Assembly: GCF_017676345.1 (NCBI RefSeq)
Contig: NZ_JAFFZM010000034.1
Location: forward strand, 1 to 59,295
Length of the DNA: 59,295 bases
DNA from: Streptomyces smyrnaeus
GTDB taxonomy: Bacteria > Actinomycetota > Actinomycetes > Streptomycetales > Streptomycetaceae
Direction of reading: 5' to 3'
Shown piece after piece: positions 16,183 to 26,151 of this stretch. The stretch's first letter is position 1. Every line of letters starts with the position of its first letter. The notes under the pieces were generated by a model, which saw only the letters and a list, made by a program, of their open reading frames with translations, ran no database searches and was not told the DNA's origin. The position numbers and the translations under genes are program-made.

Positions 16183-16989
16183 GTGGCACGACGCCGACTC
16201 GACGCGGAGCTGGTGCGCCGCAATCTCGCCCGTTCACGGGAGCACGCCGGCCAGTTGATCGCCGCGGGGCGGGTCACGGTCGGGGGCAATGTGGCCGCCA
16301 AACCGGCCACCCAGGTCGAGACCAGCGCCGCCCTGGTCGTCAAGACCGACGAGAGCGATCCGGACTATGTCTCCCGTGGCGGCCACAAGCTCGCCGGGGC
16401 GCTGGAGGCCTTCATGCCGCGCGGGCTGCGGGTGGCGGATCGGCGCGCGCTGGACGCGGGGGCCTCCACGGGCGGCTTCACCGACGTGCTGCTGCGCGCC
16501 GGTGCGGGCCACGTCGTCGCCGTGGACGTGGGCTACGGGCAGCTCGCCTGGTCCCTGCGGAGCGACTCCCGGGTCACCGTCAAGGACCGCACCAATGTCC
16601 GGGAACTGACGTTGGAGGACATCGGCGGCGAGCCGGTGGAACTCGTCGTCGGTGATCTGTCGTTCATCCCCCTGGGGCTCGTGCTGCCCGCGCTGGTCCG
16701 CTGCGCCGTACCCGAGGCGGATCTGGTTCTGATGGTGAAACCACAGTTCGAAGTGGGCAGGGAACGGCTGGGCAGCGGCGGTGTCGTGCGCAGCCCCCAG
16801 CTGCGTGCCGAGGCCGTGCGTACGGTCGCCGGACACGCGGCGGCCCTGGGTCTGGGCGCGCTGGGCGTCACCTCGAGCCCACTGCCCGGGCCTTCGGGAA
16901 ACGTCGAATACTTTCTGTGGCTGCGCGCCGGGGCCGACGACCTCGACCCGGCCGAAGTCGAGCGAGCGGTGGCGGAGGGGCCCAAGTGA
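16183..16989 (+). CDS. tlyA: TlyA family rRNA (cytidine-2'-O)-methyltransferase
   Basis: TlyA methylates ribose 2'-OH groups of 16S C1409 and 23S C1920 (E. coli numbering); the modification determines capreomycin/viomycin sensitivity. It was historically labelled a hemolysin. The 268-residue protein has an N-terminal S4 RNA-binding domain (RRNLARSREHAGQLIAAGRV) and a Rossmann methyltransferase domain with the SAM motif LDAGASTGGFTDVLL near residue 88. Further motifs are VVAVDVGYGQLAW, the catalytic-region VVGDLSFIPL, and MVKPQFEVGR. The GTG at 16183 follows the previous stop by three bases. The stop overlaps the NAD kinase start (GTGA). Confidence 0.95.
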   Translation: MARRRLDAELVRRNLARSREHAGQLIAAGRVTVGGNVAAKPATQVETSAALVVKTDESDPDYVSRGGHKLAGALEAFMPRGLRVADRRALDAGASTGGFTDVLLRAGAGHVVAVDVGYGQLAWSLRSDSRVTVKDRTNVRELTLEDIGGEPVELVVGDLSFIPLGLVLPALVRCAVPEADLVLMVKPQFEVGRERLGSGGVVRSPQLRAEAVRTVAGHAAALGLGALGVTSSPLPGPSGNVEYFLWLRAGADDLDPAEVERAVAEGPK

Positions 16990-17987
16990 CCGAGGACAGC
17001 CGAGCTACCCAGCCAGCACAGCCCCCGGTGTCCGGTCGGGGGAGCGCCCGGGACGCCGCCGCCGAGGACGGGGACCGCACGGTCTTCCTCCTCGCGCACA
17101 CGGGCAGACCCGCCGCCGTGCGCAGCGCCGAACTGGTCGTCCAGGGGCTGCTGCGCTGCGGGATCGGGGTGCGGGTGCTCGTCGACGAGGCAGTCGATCT
17201 GCCGCTGCCCGACCGGGTGCAGACGGTGACGGCCAAGCCGGACGCCGCCGAGGGCTGCGAGCTGCTGGTGGTACTCGGCGGTGACGGGACACTGCTGCGC
17301 GGTGCCGAGTTCGCCCGGGCCTCGGGGGTGCCGATGCTCGGCGTCAACCTCGGCCGGGTCGGCTTCCTCGCGGAGGCCGAGCGGGACGATCTGGACAAGG
17401 TCGTGGACCGGGTCGTCTCCCGCGCCTACGAGGTCGAGGAGCGGATGACCCTCGATGTGCTGGTGCGCAACGGCGGCCACGGCACGCACAGCCCGGGCGG
17501 CGGCCACATCGTGCACGCCGACTGGGCGCTCAACGAGATCTCCGTCGAGAAGGCGGCCCGCGAGCGGATGCTGGAGGTCGTCATCGAGGTCGACGGCCGT
17601 CCCGTCTCCAGCTTCGGCGGCGACGGCGTGGTGTGCGCCAGCCCCACCGGATCCACGGCGTACGCCTTCTCCGCCGGTGGGCCCGTGGTGTGGCCCGAGG
17701 TGGAGGCGCTGTTGATGGTGCCGATCAGCGCCCACGCGCTGTTCGCCAAGCCCCTGGTGACCGCGCCCGATTCGGTGCTGGCCGTCGAGGTGCAGCCGCA
17801 GACGCCGCACGGGGTGCTGTGGGCCGACGGGCGGCGCAGTGTCGAGCTGCCGGCCGGTGCCCGGGTGGAGGTGCGGCGCGGCGCGGTGCCGGTGCGGCTG
17901 GCGCGGCTGCACCACGCGTCTTTCACAGATCGCTTGGTGGCCAAGTTCGCTCTTCCGGTTACGGGCTGGCGAGGGGCGCCCCGGTAG
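16986..17987 (+). CDS. nadK: NAD kinase
   Basis: NAD kinase phosphorylates NAD to NADP using ATP or polyphosphate. The 333-residue protein carries the diagnostic GGDGT motif (VVLGGDGTLLRGAEFA), then GVNLGRVGFLAEAE, the conserved NEISVEKAARERML block and the glycine-rich ASPTGSTAYAFSAGGP. The N-terminal 30 residues are unstructured-looking. The GTG at 16986 overlaps the tlyA stop, and recN follows after 120 bp, reproducing the tlyA-ppnK-recN order known from mycobacteria. Confidence 0.96.
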   Translation: MTEDSRATQPAQPPVSGRGSARDAAAEDGDRTVFLLAHTGRPAAVRSAELVVQGLLRCGIGVRVLVDEAVDLPLPDRVQTVTAKPDAAEGCELLVVLGGDGTLLRGAEFARASGVPMLGVNLGRVGFLAEAERDDLDKVVDRVVSRAYEVEERMTLDVLVRNGGHGTHSPGGGHIVHADWALNEISVEKAARERMLEVVIEVDGRPVSSFGGDGVVCASPTGSTAYAFSAGGPVVWPEVEALLMVPISAHALFAKPLVTAPDSVLAVEVQPQTPHGVLWADGRRSVELPAGARVEVRRGAVPVRLARLHHASFTDRLVAKFALPVTGWRGAPR

Positions 17988-18021
17988 CTTTCGCCGCTGA
18001 ATTGCTTTCCCGGCGAAGCTT

Positions 18022-18058
18022 GGGCACCCTGCCCCCAGCCTTCGGTCGGGAGGTGCCC
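18022..18058. repeat. Hairpin-forming intergenic repeat (Streptomyces dispersed type)
   Basis: GGGCACC (18022-18028) pairs with GGTGCCC (18052-18058), with further imperfect pairing of CCCCCAGCC to GTCGGG around a TTCG loop. Sequences of this kind (pyrimidine-rich CCCCAGCC-TTCG-GGGAGGTGCCC) are, from memory, common between Streptomyces genes. It could be a partial terminator or attenuator between the NAD kinase gene and recN. Confidence 0.55.
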
Positions 18059-18107
18059 GCAGCCTCCCTGTCGGGGTACTGGTGTGGCGGCGGGGAGGAG
18101 ACCTCGT

Positions 18108-19850
18108 ATGGTCGTATCCGTGTTGGAGGAGATGCGGATCAAAGCCCTGGGCGTGATCGACGACGCCGTTGTCGAGCTGTCGCCCGGCTTCACCGCGGTG
18201 ACCGGCGAGACCGGAGCCGGTAAGACCATGGTCGTCACGAGCCTCGGGCTGCTGCTCGGAGGGCGTGCCGATGCCGGGCTCGTCCGGGTCGGTGCCAAAT
18301 CGGCCCTCGTGGAGGGCCGGATCGCTCTCGCGCCGGGCGCTGCGGCCGCGCGTCGCGCCGAGGAGGCGGGCGCCGAGCTCGACGAGGGCGCCCTGCTGGT
18401 CAGCCGGACGGTCTCGGCCGAAGGCCGCTCGCGGGCGCACGTGGGCGGCCGTTCGGTGCCGGTCGGGCTGCTGGCGGAGCTGAGTGACGATCTGGTGGCC
18501 GTGCACGGCCAGACCGACCAGCAGGGCCTGCTGCGGGCTGCGCGGCAGCGCGAGGCGCTGGACCGCTACGCGGGTCGCGCCGTGGCCCGGCCGCTGGCCG
18601 CCTACCAGGAGGCCTACCGCAGGCTGCGTACCGTCACGGCCGAGCTGACCGAGCTGACGACGCGTGCCCGCGAGCGCGCACAGGAAGCGGACATGCTCCG
18701 CTTCGGTATCCAGGAGGTGGAGGCCGCCGACCCCCGGCCCGGTGAGGACGTCGAACTCGCGGCCGAGGCCGAACGGCTGGGCCACGCCGAGGCACTGGCC
18801 TCGGCCGCCACCACCGCGCACGGCGCGCTGGCCGGCGACCCCGCCGACCCGGAGGGCGTCGACGCCGCCACCCTCGTCGGCGGTGCCCACCGCGCCCTGG
18901 AGGCGGTCCGCTCGCACGACCCGGCGCTGGCCGCGCTGGCCGAGCGGCTGGGCGAGGTGCACATCCTGCTCTCCGACATCGCGGGCGAACTCGCCGGATA
19001 CGCCGACAACCTGGACGCCGACCCGCTCCGCCTCGCCGCCGTCGAGGAGCGCCGGGCCGCGCTCGGGCAGCTGACCCGCAAGTACGGCGAGGACATCACC
19101 GCCGTGCTGGTCTGGGCCGAGCACAGTGCCGAGCGGCTGGCGGAGCTGGAGGGCGACGACGACCGGATCGGCGAACTGGGTGCCGAGCGGGACGCGCTCC
19201 GGGCCGAACTCGCCTCGCTCGCCCGTACGCTCACCGAGGCGCGCGCGGACGCCGCCAAGCGGTTCGCGGACGCGGTCACCGAGGAGTTGACCGAGCTGGC
19301 CATGCCGCACGCCCGCGTCACCTTCGAACTCAAGCACACCGAGGACCCGGAAGGGCTCGACGTCGACGGGCGCATCCTGGCCTTCGGGCCGCACGGCACC
19401 GACGAGGTCGAGCTGCTGCTCGCCCCGCACCCGGGCGCCCCGCCCAGGCCCATCGCCAAGGGCGCCTCCGGTGGCGAGCTGTCCCGGGTGATGCTCGCCG
19501 TGGAGGTCGTCTTCGCCGACTCCGATCCGGTGCCGACCTATCTCTTCGACGAGGTGGACGCCGGCGTCGGTGGCAAGGCGGCGGTCGAGGTCGGCCGCAG
19601 GCTGGCGCGGCTGGCCAAGTCGGCGCAGGTGGTGGTGGTCACGCATCTGCCGCAGGTGGCCGCGTTCGCCGACCGCCATCTGGTGGTGCAGAAGACCGAC
19701 GACGGCTCGGTGACCCGCAGCGGTGTACAGGCCATGGAGGGCGAGGACCGGGTGCGCGAGCTGTCCCGGATGCTCGCCGGTCAGGAGGACTCCGAACTCG
19801 CCCGCGCGCACGCCGAGGAACTCCTGGAAGCGGCTCGCACCGGTATGTGA
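18108..19850 (+). CDS. recN: DNA repair protein RecN
   Basis: RecN is an SMC-like ATPase that acts early at double-strand breaks. The 580-residue protein has Walker A GETGAGKT at residues 33-40, a long coiled-coil-compatible middle (Ala/Glu/Arg-rich helices, roughly 150-370), the ABC signature in GASGGELSRVMLAVEV and Walker B in TYLFDEVDAGVGG, with the D-loop/H-loop region VVVVTHLPQVAAFAD following. The ATG at 18108 is preceded by GGGGAGGAG at eight bases. It is normally part of the tlyA-NAD kinase-recN group, and the hairpin at 18022-18058 lies in the gap. Confidence 0.95.
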   Translation: MVVSVLEEMRIKALGVIDDAVVELSPGFTAVTGETGAGKTMVVTSLGLLLGGRADAGLVRVGAKSALVEGRIALAPGAAAARRAEEAGAELDEGALLVSRTVSAEGRSRAHVGGRSVPVGLLAELSDDLVAVHGQTDQQGLLRAARQREALDRYAGRAVARPLAAYQEAYRRLRTVTAELTELTTRARERAQEADMLRFGIQEVEAADPRPGEDVELAAEAERLGHAEALASAATTAHGALAGDPADPEGVDAATLVGGAHRALEAVRSHDPALAALAERLGEVHILLSDIAGELAGYADNLDADPLRLAAVEERRAALGQLTRKYGEDITAVLVWAEHSAERLAELEGDDDRIGELGAERDALRAELASLARTLTEARADAAKRFADAVTEELTELAMPHARVTFELKHTEDPEGLDVDGRILAFGPHGTDEVELLLAPHPGAPPRPIAKGASGGELSRVMLAVEVVFADSDPVPTYLFDEVDAGVGGKAAVEVGRRLARLAKSAQVVVVTHLPQVAAFADRHLVVQKTDDGSVTRSGVQAMEGEDRVRELSRMLAGQEDSELARAHAEELLEAARTGM

Positions 19851-20090
19851 CGACCGACGGCCGAGCATGGACCCCGTACCGGCAGCGGGGCGCCTTGTCG
19901 CACAAAGGAGCGTGTGCACTTCTTGAGGGGCGCGTGGCTGATTTACGAGCGCCGTCACTCGTGTGAGTGAGACCGTCAGGTCCGCGCCCTGCTGTGGCGG
20001 CTCGTCGGGCCGTACGGCGGCGCGCTGGGTCGCCCTCGCCTGGCATCCTGGGCAGGCCCCGCCCCGACCGACCCAGGGAGTCCGCCTGCC

Positions 20091-21299
20091 GTGAGCCCGA
20101 GCCGTCCCCACGCGCCGCGTCGGCCTGCGGTCGGCGCGCGCCCGCCGCACGCCGTGCACGTGCTCGGCGGCGGCCCGGTGACCGACGGGGCCGAGGCACC
20201 CTCGGCGCGTACGGCGGCGCACATGCGCTCCCTCGCCCAGGGACTGATCGCACGCGGGGTGCGGGTGACCGTGTGCACCCGCCACGACGGCGCGCTGCGG
20301 CACGCCTTCACGGAGACCGGAGCGGCGTTCGCCGCCCTGCCGGGCCGTACGGAGGCGGACGCGGCGGCCCGGCTGCGCACCGTCTGCGCCGACGCCGACC
20401 TGGTCCATGCGCACGGCCTGCGGGCCGGACTGCTGGCGGCCCTCGCGCTCGGCGGCCGGCGCGGCGAGCTGCCGCTCGTCGTCACCTGGCACGCCCTGCC
20501 GTGGCGGGCCCGGCCCGAGCACACCTCCCGTGCGGACGCCGCCCGCGAACTGGTGACCCGGCTGCTCGTACGGCGGTTGGCCCGCGCCGCCACCGTCGTC
20601 CTCGGCGCCACCACCGAACTGGTCGACATGGCGCGCCGCAGCGGTGCCCGCGACGCGCGGCTCGCCCAGGCCCCCATCCCGCTGACCGGGGCCGCGCAGC
20701 AGCCGGAGGAGGAGAGCGCGGACGACGGGCAGATGCTGCGGCACAAGACACGCGCGGGCATGGGCGCCCTGGATCGCCCCTTGGTCGTCGCCGTCGGCAG
20801 GCTGGACCGGCAGCTGGGCCACGACACCGCGCTGACGGCCTCACGGGCCTGGCGCGGACTGACCCCCGCGCCGCTGCTCGCCATCGCGGGAGAAGGCCCC
20901 GAGAGGGCCGCGCTGCAGCGCCGTATCGACGAGGAGAAGCTGCCCGTACGGTTGCTGGGGAGGCGCAGCGACGCGCTGCGACTGCTGGCGGGCGCCGACA
21001 TCGCCCTGTTGCCTGCCCGCTGCTGGGGCCACTCGCTCGTGGCGCAGGAGGCCCTGCGGGCGGGGGTGCCGCTGGTCGCCGCCGACGGCGGCGGGGTACC
21101 GGAGCTCGTCGGCTCCGCCGCCGTGCTGGTGCCCTGCGGGGACGCCGACTCGCTGTCCTCGGCCGTGCTCGGTCTGCTCGCCGATCCCGGTCGGCGCGCC
21201 GAGCTCGCCGCGGCGGGTCGCGCCCAGGCGCGGACCTGGCCCACCGAGGACCAGGTGGCCGCGCAGGTGCTGACCGTCTACGACGAGCTTCTGGGCTGA
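20091..21299 (+). CDS. GT4-type glycosyltransferase
   Basis: This 402-residue protein has the GT-B fold of retaining GT4 glycosyltransferases. The N-terminal domain contains HVLGGGPVTDGAEAPSARTA, which resembles the UDP-sugar-binding GG loop, and the DLVHAHGLRAGLLAALA segment. The C-terminal nucleotide-sugar domain starts around residue 225 (VVAVGRLDRQLGHD), with the GEGPERAALQRRI motif, LPARCWGHSLVAQEALRAGV (the E-x7-E region) and PLVAADGGGVPELV. The GTG at 20091 has AGGGAG about ten bases upstream. Donor and acceptor are unknown. It is followed by a convergent GH15 gene. The 240 bp between recN and this gene show no recognisable element. Confidence 0.88.
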   Translation: MSPSRPHAPRRPAVGARPPHAVHVLGGGPVTDGAEAPSARTAAHMRSLAQGLIARGVRVTVCTRHDGALRHAFTETGAAFAALPGRTEADAAARLRTVCADADLVHAHGLRAGLLAALALGGRRGELPLVVTWHALPWRARPEHTSRADAARELVTRLLVRRLARAATVVLGATTELVDMARRSGARDARLAQAPIPLTGAAQQPEEESADDGQMLRHKTRAGMGALDRPLVVAVGRLDRQLGHDTALTASRAWRGLTPAPLLAIAGEGPERAALQRRIDEEKLPVRLLGRRSDALRLLAGADIALLPARCWGHSLVAQEALRAGVPLVAADGGGVPELVGSAAVLVPCGDADSLSSAVLGLLADPGRRAELAAAGRAQARTWPTEDQVAAQVLTVYDELLG

Positions 21300-21321
21300 C
21301 CGTCGCACGATGCGTCGCCCC

Positions 21322-21386
21322 GCAGGGTGGGCTGCGCTTTCCCACCCTGCTCCCTGGGAGTGCCCCCGGACGGAGTCTGGGGGGCA
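21322..21386. terminator. Two hairpins between the convergent GT4 and GH15 genes
   Basis: Hairpin one: GCAGGGTGGG (21322-21331) pairs perfectly with CCCACCCTGC (21341-21350). Hairpin two: TGCCCCCGGA (21361-21370) pairs imperfectly with TCTGGGGGGCA (21376-21386). The second resembles common Streptomyces intergenic repeats. Together they probably terminate both genes. Confidence 0.65.
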
Positions 21387-21418
21387 GTCTGCAACACGCA
21401 GAAAGGGGACCCTCGAAA

Positions 21419-23248
21419 TCAGACTCCGTACGCGCCCGACGCCGTCAGCCGCAGGGCCGTGTCGATCAGCGGCACATGGCTGAACGCCTGCGGGAAGTTG
21501 CCGACCTGCCGCTGGCGGGCCGAGTCCCACTCCTCGGCGAGCAGGCCCACGTCGTTGCGCAGGGCCAGCAGCTTCTCGAACAGCTTCCGGGCCTCGTCCA
21601 CCCGCCCGATCATCGCCAGGTCGTCGGCGAGCCAGAACGAGCAGGCCAGGAAGGCACCTTCCTCACCCTCCAGCCCGTCCACGTTCTCCGCCGCGCCGTC
21701 GGCGCCCCCCTCGCTGCTGGTGGGGTAGCGCAGCACGAAGCCGTCCTCGGTCGTCAGCTCCCGCTGGATGGCCTCGATGGTGCCGATGACCCGCTTGTCG
21801 TCCGGCGGCAGAAAGCCCATCTGCGGGATCAGCAGCAAGGAGGCGTCCAGCTCCTTGGAGCCGTAGGACTGGGTGAAGGTGTTGCGCTCCTTGTCGTAGC
21901 CCTTCTCGCAGACCTGGCGGTGGATCTCGTCCCGCAGGGCGCGCCAGCGCTCCAGCGGCCCGTCCACGTCACCGGACTCGATGAGCTTGACCGTACGGTC
22001 GACGGCCACCCACGCCATCACCTTCGAGTGCACGAAGTGCCGGCGCGGGCCGCGCACCTCCCAGATGCCCTCGTCCTTCTCCTCCCAGTGGTTCTCCAGA
22101 TAGCCGATCAGCTTGAGCTGGAGGAGCTGGGCGTAGTCGTTGCGCGCCAGGCCCGTCATATGGCCCAGGTGCAGCGCCTCGACCATCTCGCCGTACACAT
22201 CGAGCTGGAGCTGGCCGGCGGCGCCGTTGCCCACCCGCACCGGCTTGGAGCCCTCGTACCCCGGCAGCCAGCTCAACTCGGCCTCGGACAGCTCACGTTC
22301 GCCCGCGATGCCGTACATGATCTGGAGGTTCTCCGGGTCGCCCGCCACCGCGCGCAGCAGCCATTCGCGCCAGGCGCGCGCCTCCTCACGGTAGCCGGTG
22401 CGCAGGAGGGAGGAGAGGGTGATGGCCGCGTCCCTGAGCCAGGTGAAGCGGTAGTCCCAGTTGCGCATCCCCCCGATCTCCTCGGGCAGCGAGGTGGTCG
22501 GCGCGGCCACGATCCCGCCGGTGGGCGCGTAGGTCAGCGCCTTGAGCGTGATCAGCGAGCGGACCACGGCCTCCCGGTAGGGCCCGTGGTACGTGCAGGT
22601 CTCCACCCACTCGCGCCAGAAGTCCTCGGTGGTGCGCAGCGCCTCCTCCGGCTCCGGAAGCTCCGGCGCGGCCCGGTGGGAGGCCTCCCAGCTGATGGTG
22701 AACGCCACCCGGTCGCCCGGGCCGACGGTGAAGTCGGAGTAGGTCGTCAGGTCCTTGCCGTAGGTGTCGGCCTCGGTGTCCAGCCAGACCGAGTCCGGCC
22801 CGGCCACGGCCACCGTGCGGTTTCCCGCCTTGTGCACCCACGGCACGACCCAGCCGTAGGAGAACCGCATCCGCAGCGCCGAGCGCATCCGCACCCGCCC
22901 GCTGACGCCCTCCACGATCCGCACCAGCTGCGGTGCGTGGTTCTCGCGCGGAGGCATGAAGTCGATGATCCGGACGGTACCCCGCGGGGTGTCCCACTCC
23001 GATTCCAGCACCAGGGAGTCCCCCCGGTAGCGGCGGCGGTCGGCCCGTGGCGGGTCCCCGCCGGCCGGGTGGGCGGGGCCCACCCGCCAAAAGCCGTGCT
23101 CCTCGGTGCCGAGCAAGCCGGCGAACACCGCATGGGAGTCGAAGCGGGGGAGACAGAGCCAGTCGACCGAGCCGTCTCTGCCGACAAGGGCCGCTGTCTG
23201 CATATCCCCGATGAGTGCGTAATCCTCGATGCGCCCAGCCACGTGCAT
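21419..23248 (-). CDS. Glycoside hydrolase family 15 protein (glucoamylase/trehalase-like)
   Basis: This 609-residue protein has the layout of actinobacterial GH15 enzymes. An N-terminal beta domain begins MHVAGRIEDYALIGDMQTAA, with VDWLCLPRFDSHAVFAGLLG. A catalytic (alpha/alpha)6 barrel follows from about residue 240, with RNWDYRFTWLRDAAITLSSL, WLPGYEGSKPVRVGN and the second acid/base region KDEGIWEVRGPRRHF. Members hydrolyse alpha-glucosidic bonds; some are trehalases, others glucoamylase-like, and sequence alone does not settle it. No signal peptide is seen, so it should be cytoplasmic. I chose the ATG at 23248, which starts the conserved part. A TTG six codons upstream is possible. Confidence 0.9.
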   Translation of the reverse strand: MHVAGRIEDYALIGDMQTAALVGRDGSVDWLCLPRFDSHAVFAGLLGTEEHGFWRVGPAHPAGGDPPRADRRRYRGDSLVLESEWDTPRGTVRIIDFMPPRENHAPQLVRIVEGVSGRVRMRSALRMRFSYGWVVPWVHKAGNRTVAVAGPDSVWLDTEADTYGKDLTTYSDFTVGPGDRVAFTISWEASHRAAPELPEPEEALRTTEDFWREWVETCTYHGPYREAVVRSLITLKALTYAPTGGIVAAPTTSLPEEIGGMRNWDYRFTWLRDAAITLSSLLRTGYREEARAWREWLLRAVAGDPENLQIMYGIAGERELSEAELSWLPGYEGSKPVRVGNGAAGQLQLDVYGEMVEALHLGHMTGLARNDYAQLLQLKLIGYLENHWEEKDEGIWEVRGPRRHFVHSKVMAWVAVDRTVKLIESGDVDGPLERWRALRDEIHRQVCEKGYDKERNTFTQSYGSKELDASLLLIPQMGFLPPDDKRVIGTIEAIQRELTTEDGFVLRYPTSSEGGADGAAENVDGLEGEEGAFLACSFWLADDLAMIGRVDEARKLFEKLLALRNDVGLLAEEWDSARQRQVGNFPQAFSHVPLIDTALRLTASGAYGV

Positions 23249-23676
23249 CTCCAGTCGAACGAACAACGAACTGCGACGCCCCCGCGGGACGTGCTGGATG
23301 ACCTGTGCGTTTCTGCCTGTTCCCAGGCAAGTGTCCGTGAAGGATACGACGCAGCGAACCCTTCCGCTCGACGGTCGGCTGAGTCCGACTGCGCCGATTA
23401 GGTGACCTTCGCTACCGCGTTCACCTGCTGCGACTCCCTTGTCACCCTGGGCCGCGCCCAGCCCTTGGCGGACCCGGGCGCGAGTGGCGGCAAGCGCACC
23501 GGTCCGGCGGCACTGTTACGCTGGTAGCCCGTGGAGCGGTGGGCGAGCGAACGCGTTGTGTTCGAGACGACAGCCCCCCGAACCGCAGCGAGGCCACCTC
23601 GGGAAGCCCTTCAGGACACTCCCAGGATGCCAGCCTCCGCACCCCACCAAGCGACCACGGGAGCCCCCTCTTGGCC
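23249..23676. other. Divergent intergenic region, GH15 / pyrG
   Basis: This 428-bp region holds the promoters of the divergent GH15 and pyrG genes. Visible elements are the inverted repeat TGCCTG-TTCC-CAGGCA (23314-23329), nearer GH15, and TGTTACGCT (23515-23523), a plausible extended -10 for pyrG without a good -35, which would leave a leader of about 150 nt. I saw no attenuator with a run of C or G residues like that known in other pyrG leaders. Confidence 0.45.
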
Positions 23677-25326
<1,650 letters not shown>

Positions 25327-25331
25327 GCGCC

Positions 25332-25970
25332 ATGGCCAGCCGTATCGCCGACACTCCCCAGGAGTGGGAGGTCACCGCGACCTCCACCCCGTTCCAGGGC
25401 AACAAGACCGGGGTCCGCACCGACCGGGTCGTCATGCCCGACGGCTCCGTCGTCAGCCGTGACTACCAGACCCACCCCGGGTCGGTCGCCATCCTGGCCC
25501 TCGACGACCAGGACCACGTACTGGTCCTCAGCCAGTACCGGCACCCCGTCCGCGAGAAGCTGTGGGAGATTCCGGCCGGGCTGCTCGACGTGCCCGGCGA
25601 GAATCCGCTGGCGGCGGCGGAGCGGGAGCTGTACGAGGAGGCCCACGTCAAGGCGGAGGACTGGCGCGTCCTCGTCGACGTCTACACCTCGCCCGGCGGC
25701 ACCGACGAGGCCGTACGGATCTTCCTGGCCCGCCAGCTGTCCGAGGTGGAGGGCGAGCGCTTCGAGGTCTCCGAGGAGGAGGCCGAGATGGAGCTGGCCA
25801 GGGTGCCGCTGGAGGAGTTGGTGCGGGGCGCGCTCGCCGGGCAGCTGCACAACAACTGCCTGGTGGTCGGGTGCCTGGCGCTGAGCGCCGCGCTGAGCAG
25901 CGGCGGTGGCCTGGGCGCGCTGCGGCCCGCTCAAGCTCCGTGGCCCGCGCGGCCCTTCGACCCGATGTGA
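25332..25970 (+). CDS. NUDIX hydrolase (ADP-ribose pyrophosphatase type)
   Basis: This 212-residue NUDIX enzyme should hydrolyse ADP-ribose or a related nucleoside diphosphate sugar to AMP and a phosphosugar. The NUDIX box is GENPLAAAERELYEEAHVKA, with the metal-binding REL-x-EE core intact but His replacing the usual Gly after EEA. Upstream, SQYRHPVREKLWEIPAGLLD is typical of the ADP-ribose subgroup, and YTSPGGTDEAVRIFLAR lies downstream. AGGGAGA nine bases before the ATG at 25332 favours it over the GTG at 25323, which overlaps the pyrG stop. pyrG-NUDIX adjacency is conserved in actinobacteria. Confidence 0.93.
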   Translation: MASRIADTPQEWEVTATSTPFQGNKTGVRTDRVVMPDGSVVSRDYQTHPGSVAILALDDQDHVLVLSQYRHPVREKLWEIPAGLLDVPGENPLAAAERELYEEAHVKAEDWRVLVDVYTSPGGTDEAVRIFLARQLSEVEGERFEVSEEEAEMELARVPLEELVRGALAGQLHNNCLVVGCLALSAALSSGGGLGALRPAQAPWPARPFDPM

Positions 25971-26022
25971 CCCTCCCTCCCCGGCCCCGTCCCGGTCAGG
26001 GGCGGGGCGGGGGGAAGGTCAC
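25967..26022 (+). terminator. GC-rich hairpin after the NUDIX gene
   Basis: GTGACC at 25967-25972 pairs with GGTCAC at 26017-26022. Inside, the C-rich left half (CCCTCC, CCCCGGCCCCGTCCC) faces the G-rich right half (GGGGCGGGGCGGGGGG). The stem is imperfect but long, overlaps the NUDIX stop, and no U tract follows. Confidence 0.5.
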
Positions 26023-26151
26023 CTGAGCCGATGTGGTGATTTTCGGGACGGGCGCGGCCGCCATGGGCGCCGGTGCGCACCACGCGGTGAACTACGCTCG
26101 CAGCATTCGTCCGCGCACACACCAGGTGAACAGCGAACGGGAGCGTAGCCC

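Noticed and set aside
16533..20822. A 1429-codon open frame on the minus strand across tlyA, the NAD kinase gene, recN and part of GT4.
   Set aside because: It is antisense to four well-identified genes. Its translation is low complexity and matches no family; long antisense frames are a by-product of strong G/C bias at third codon positions.
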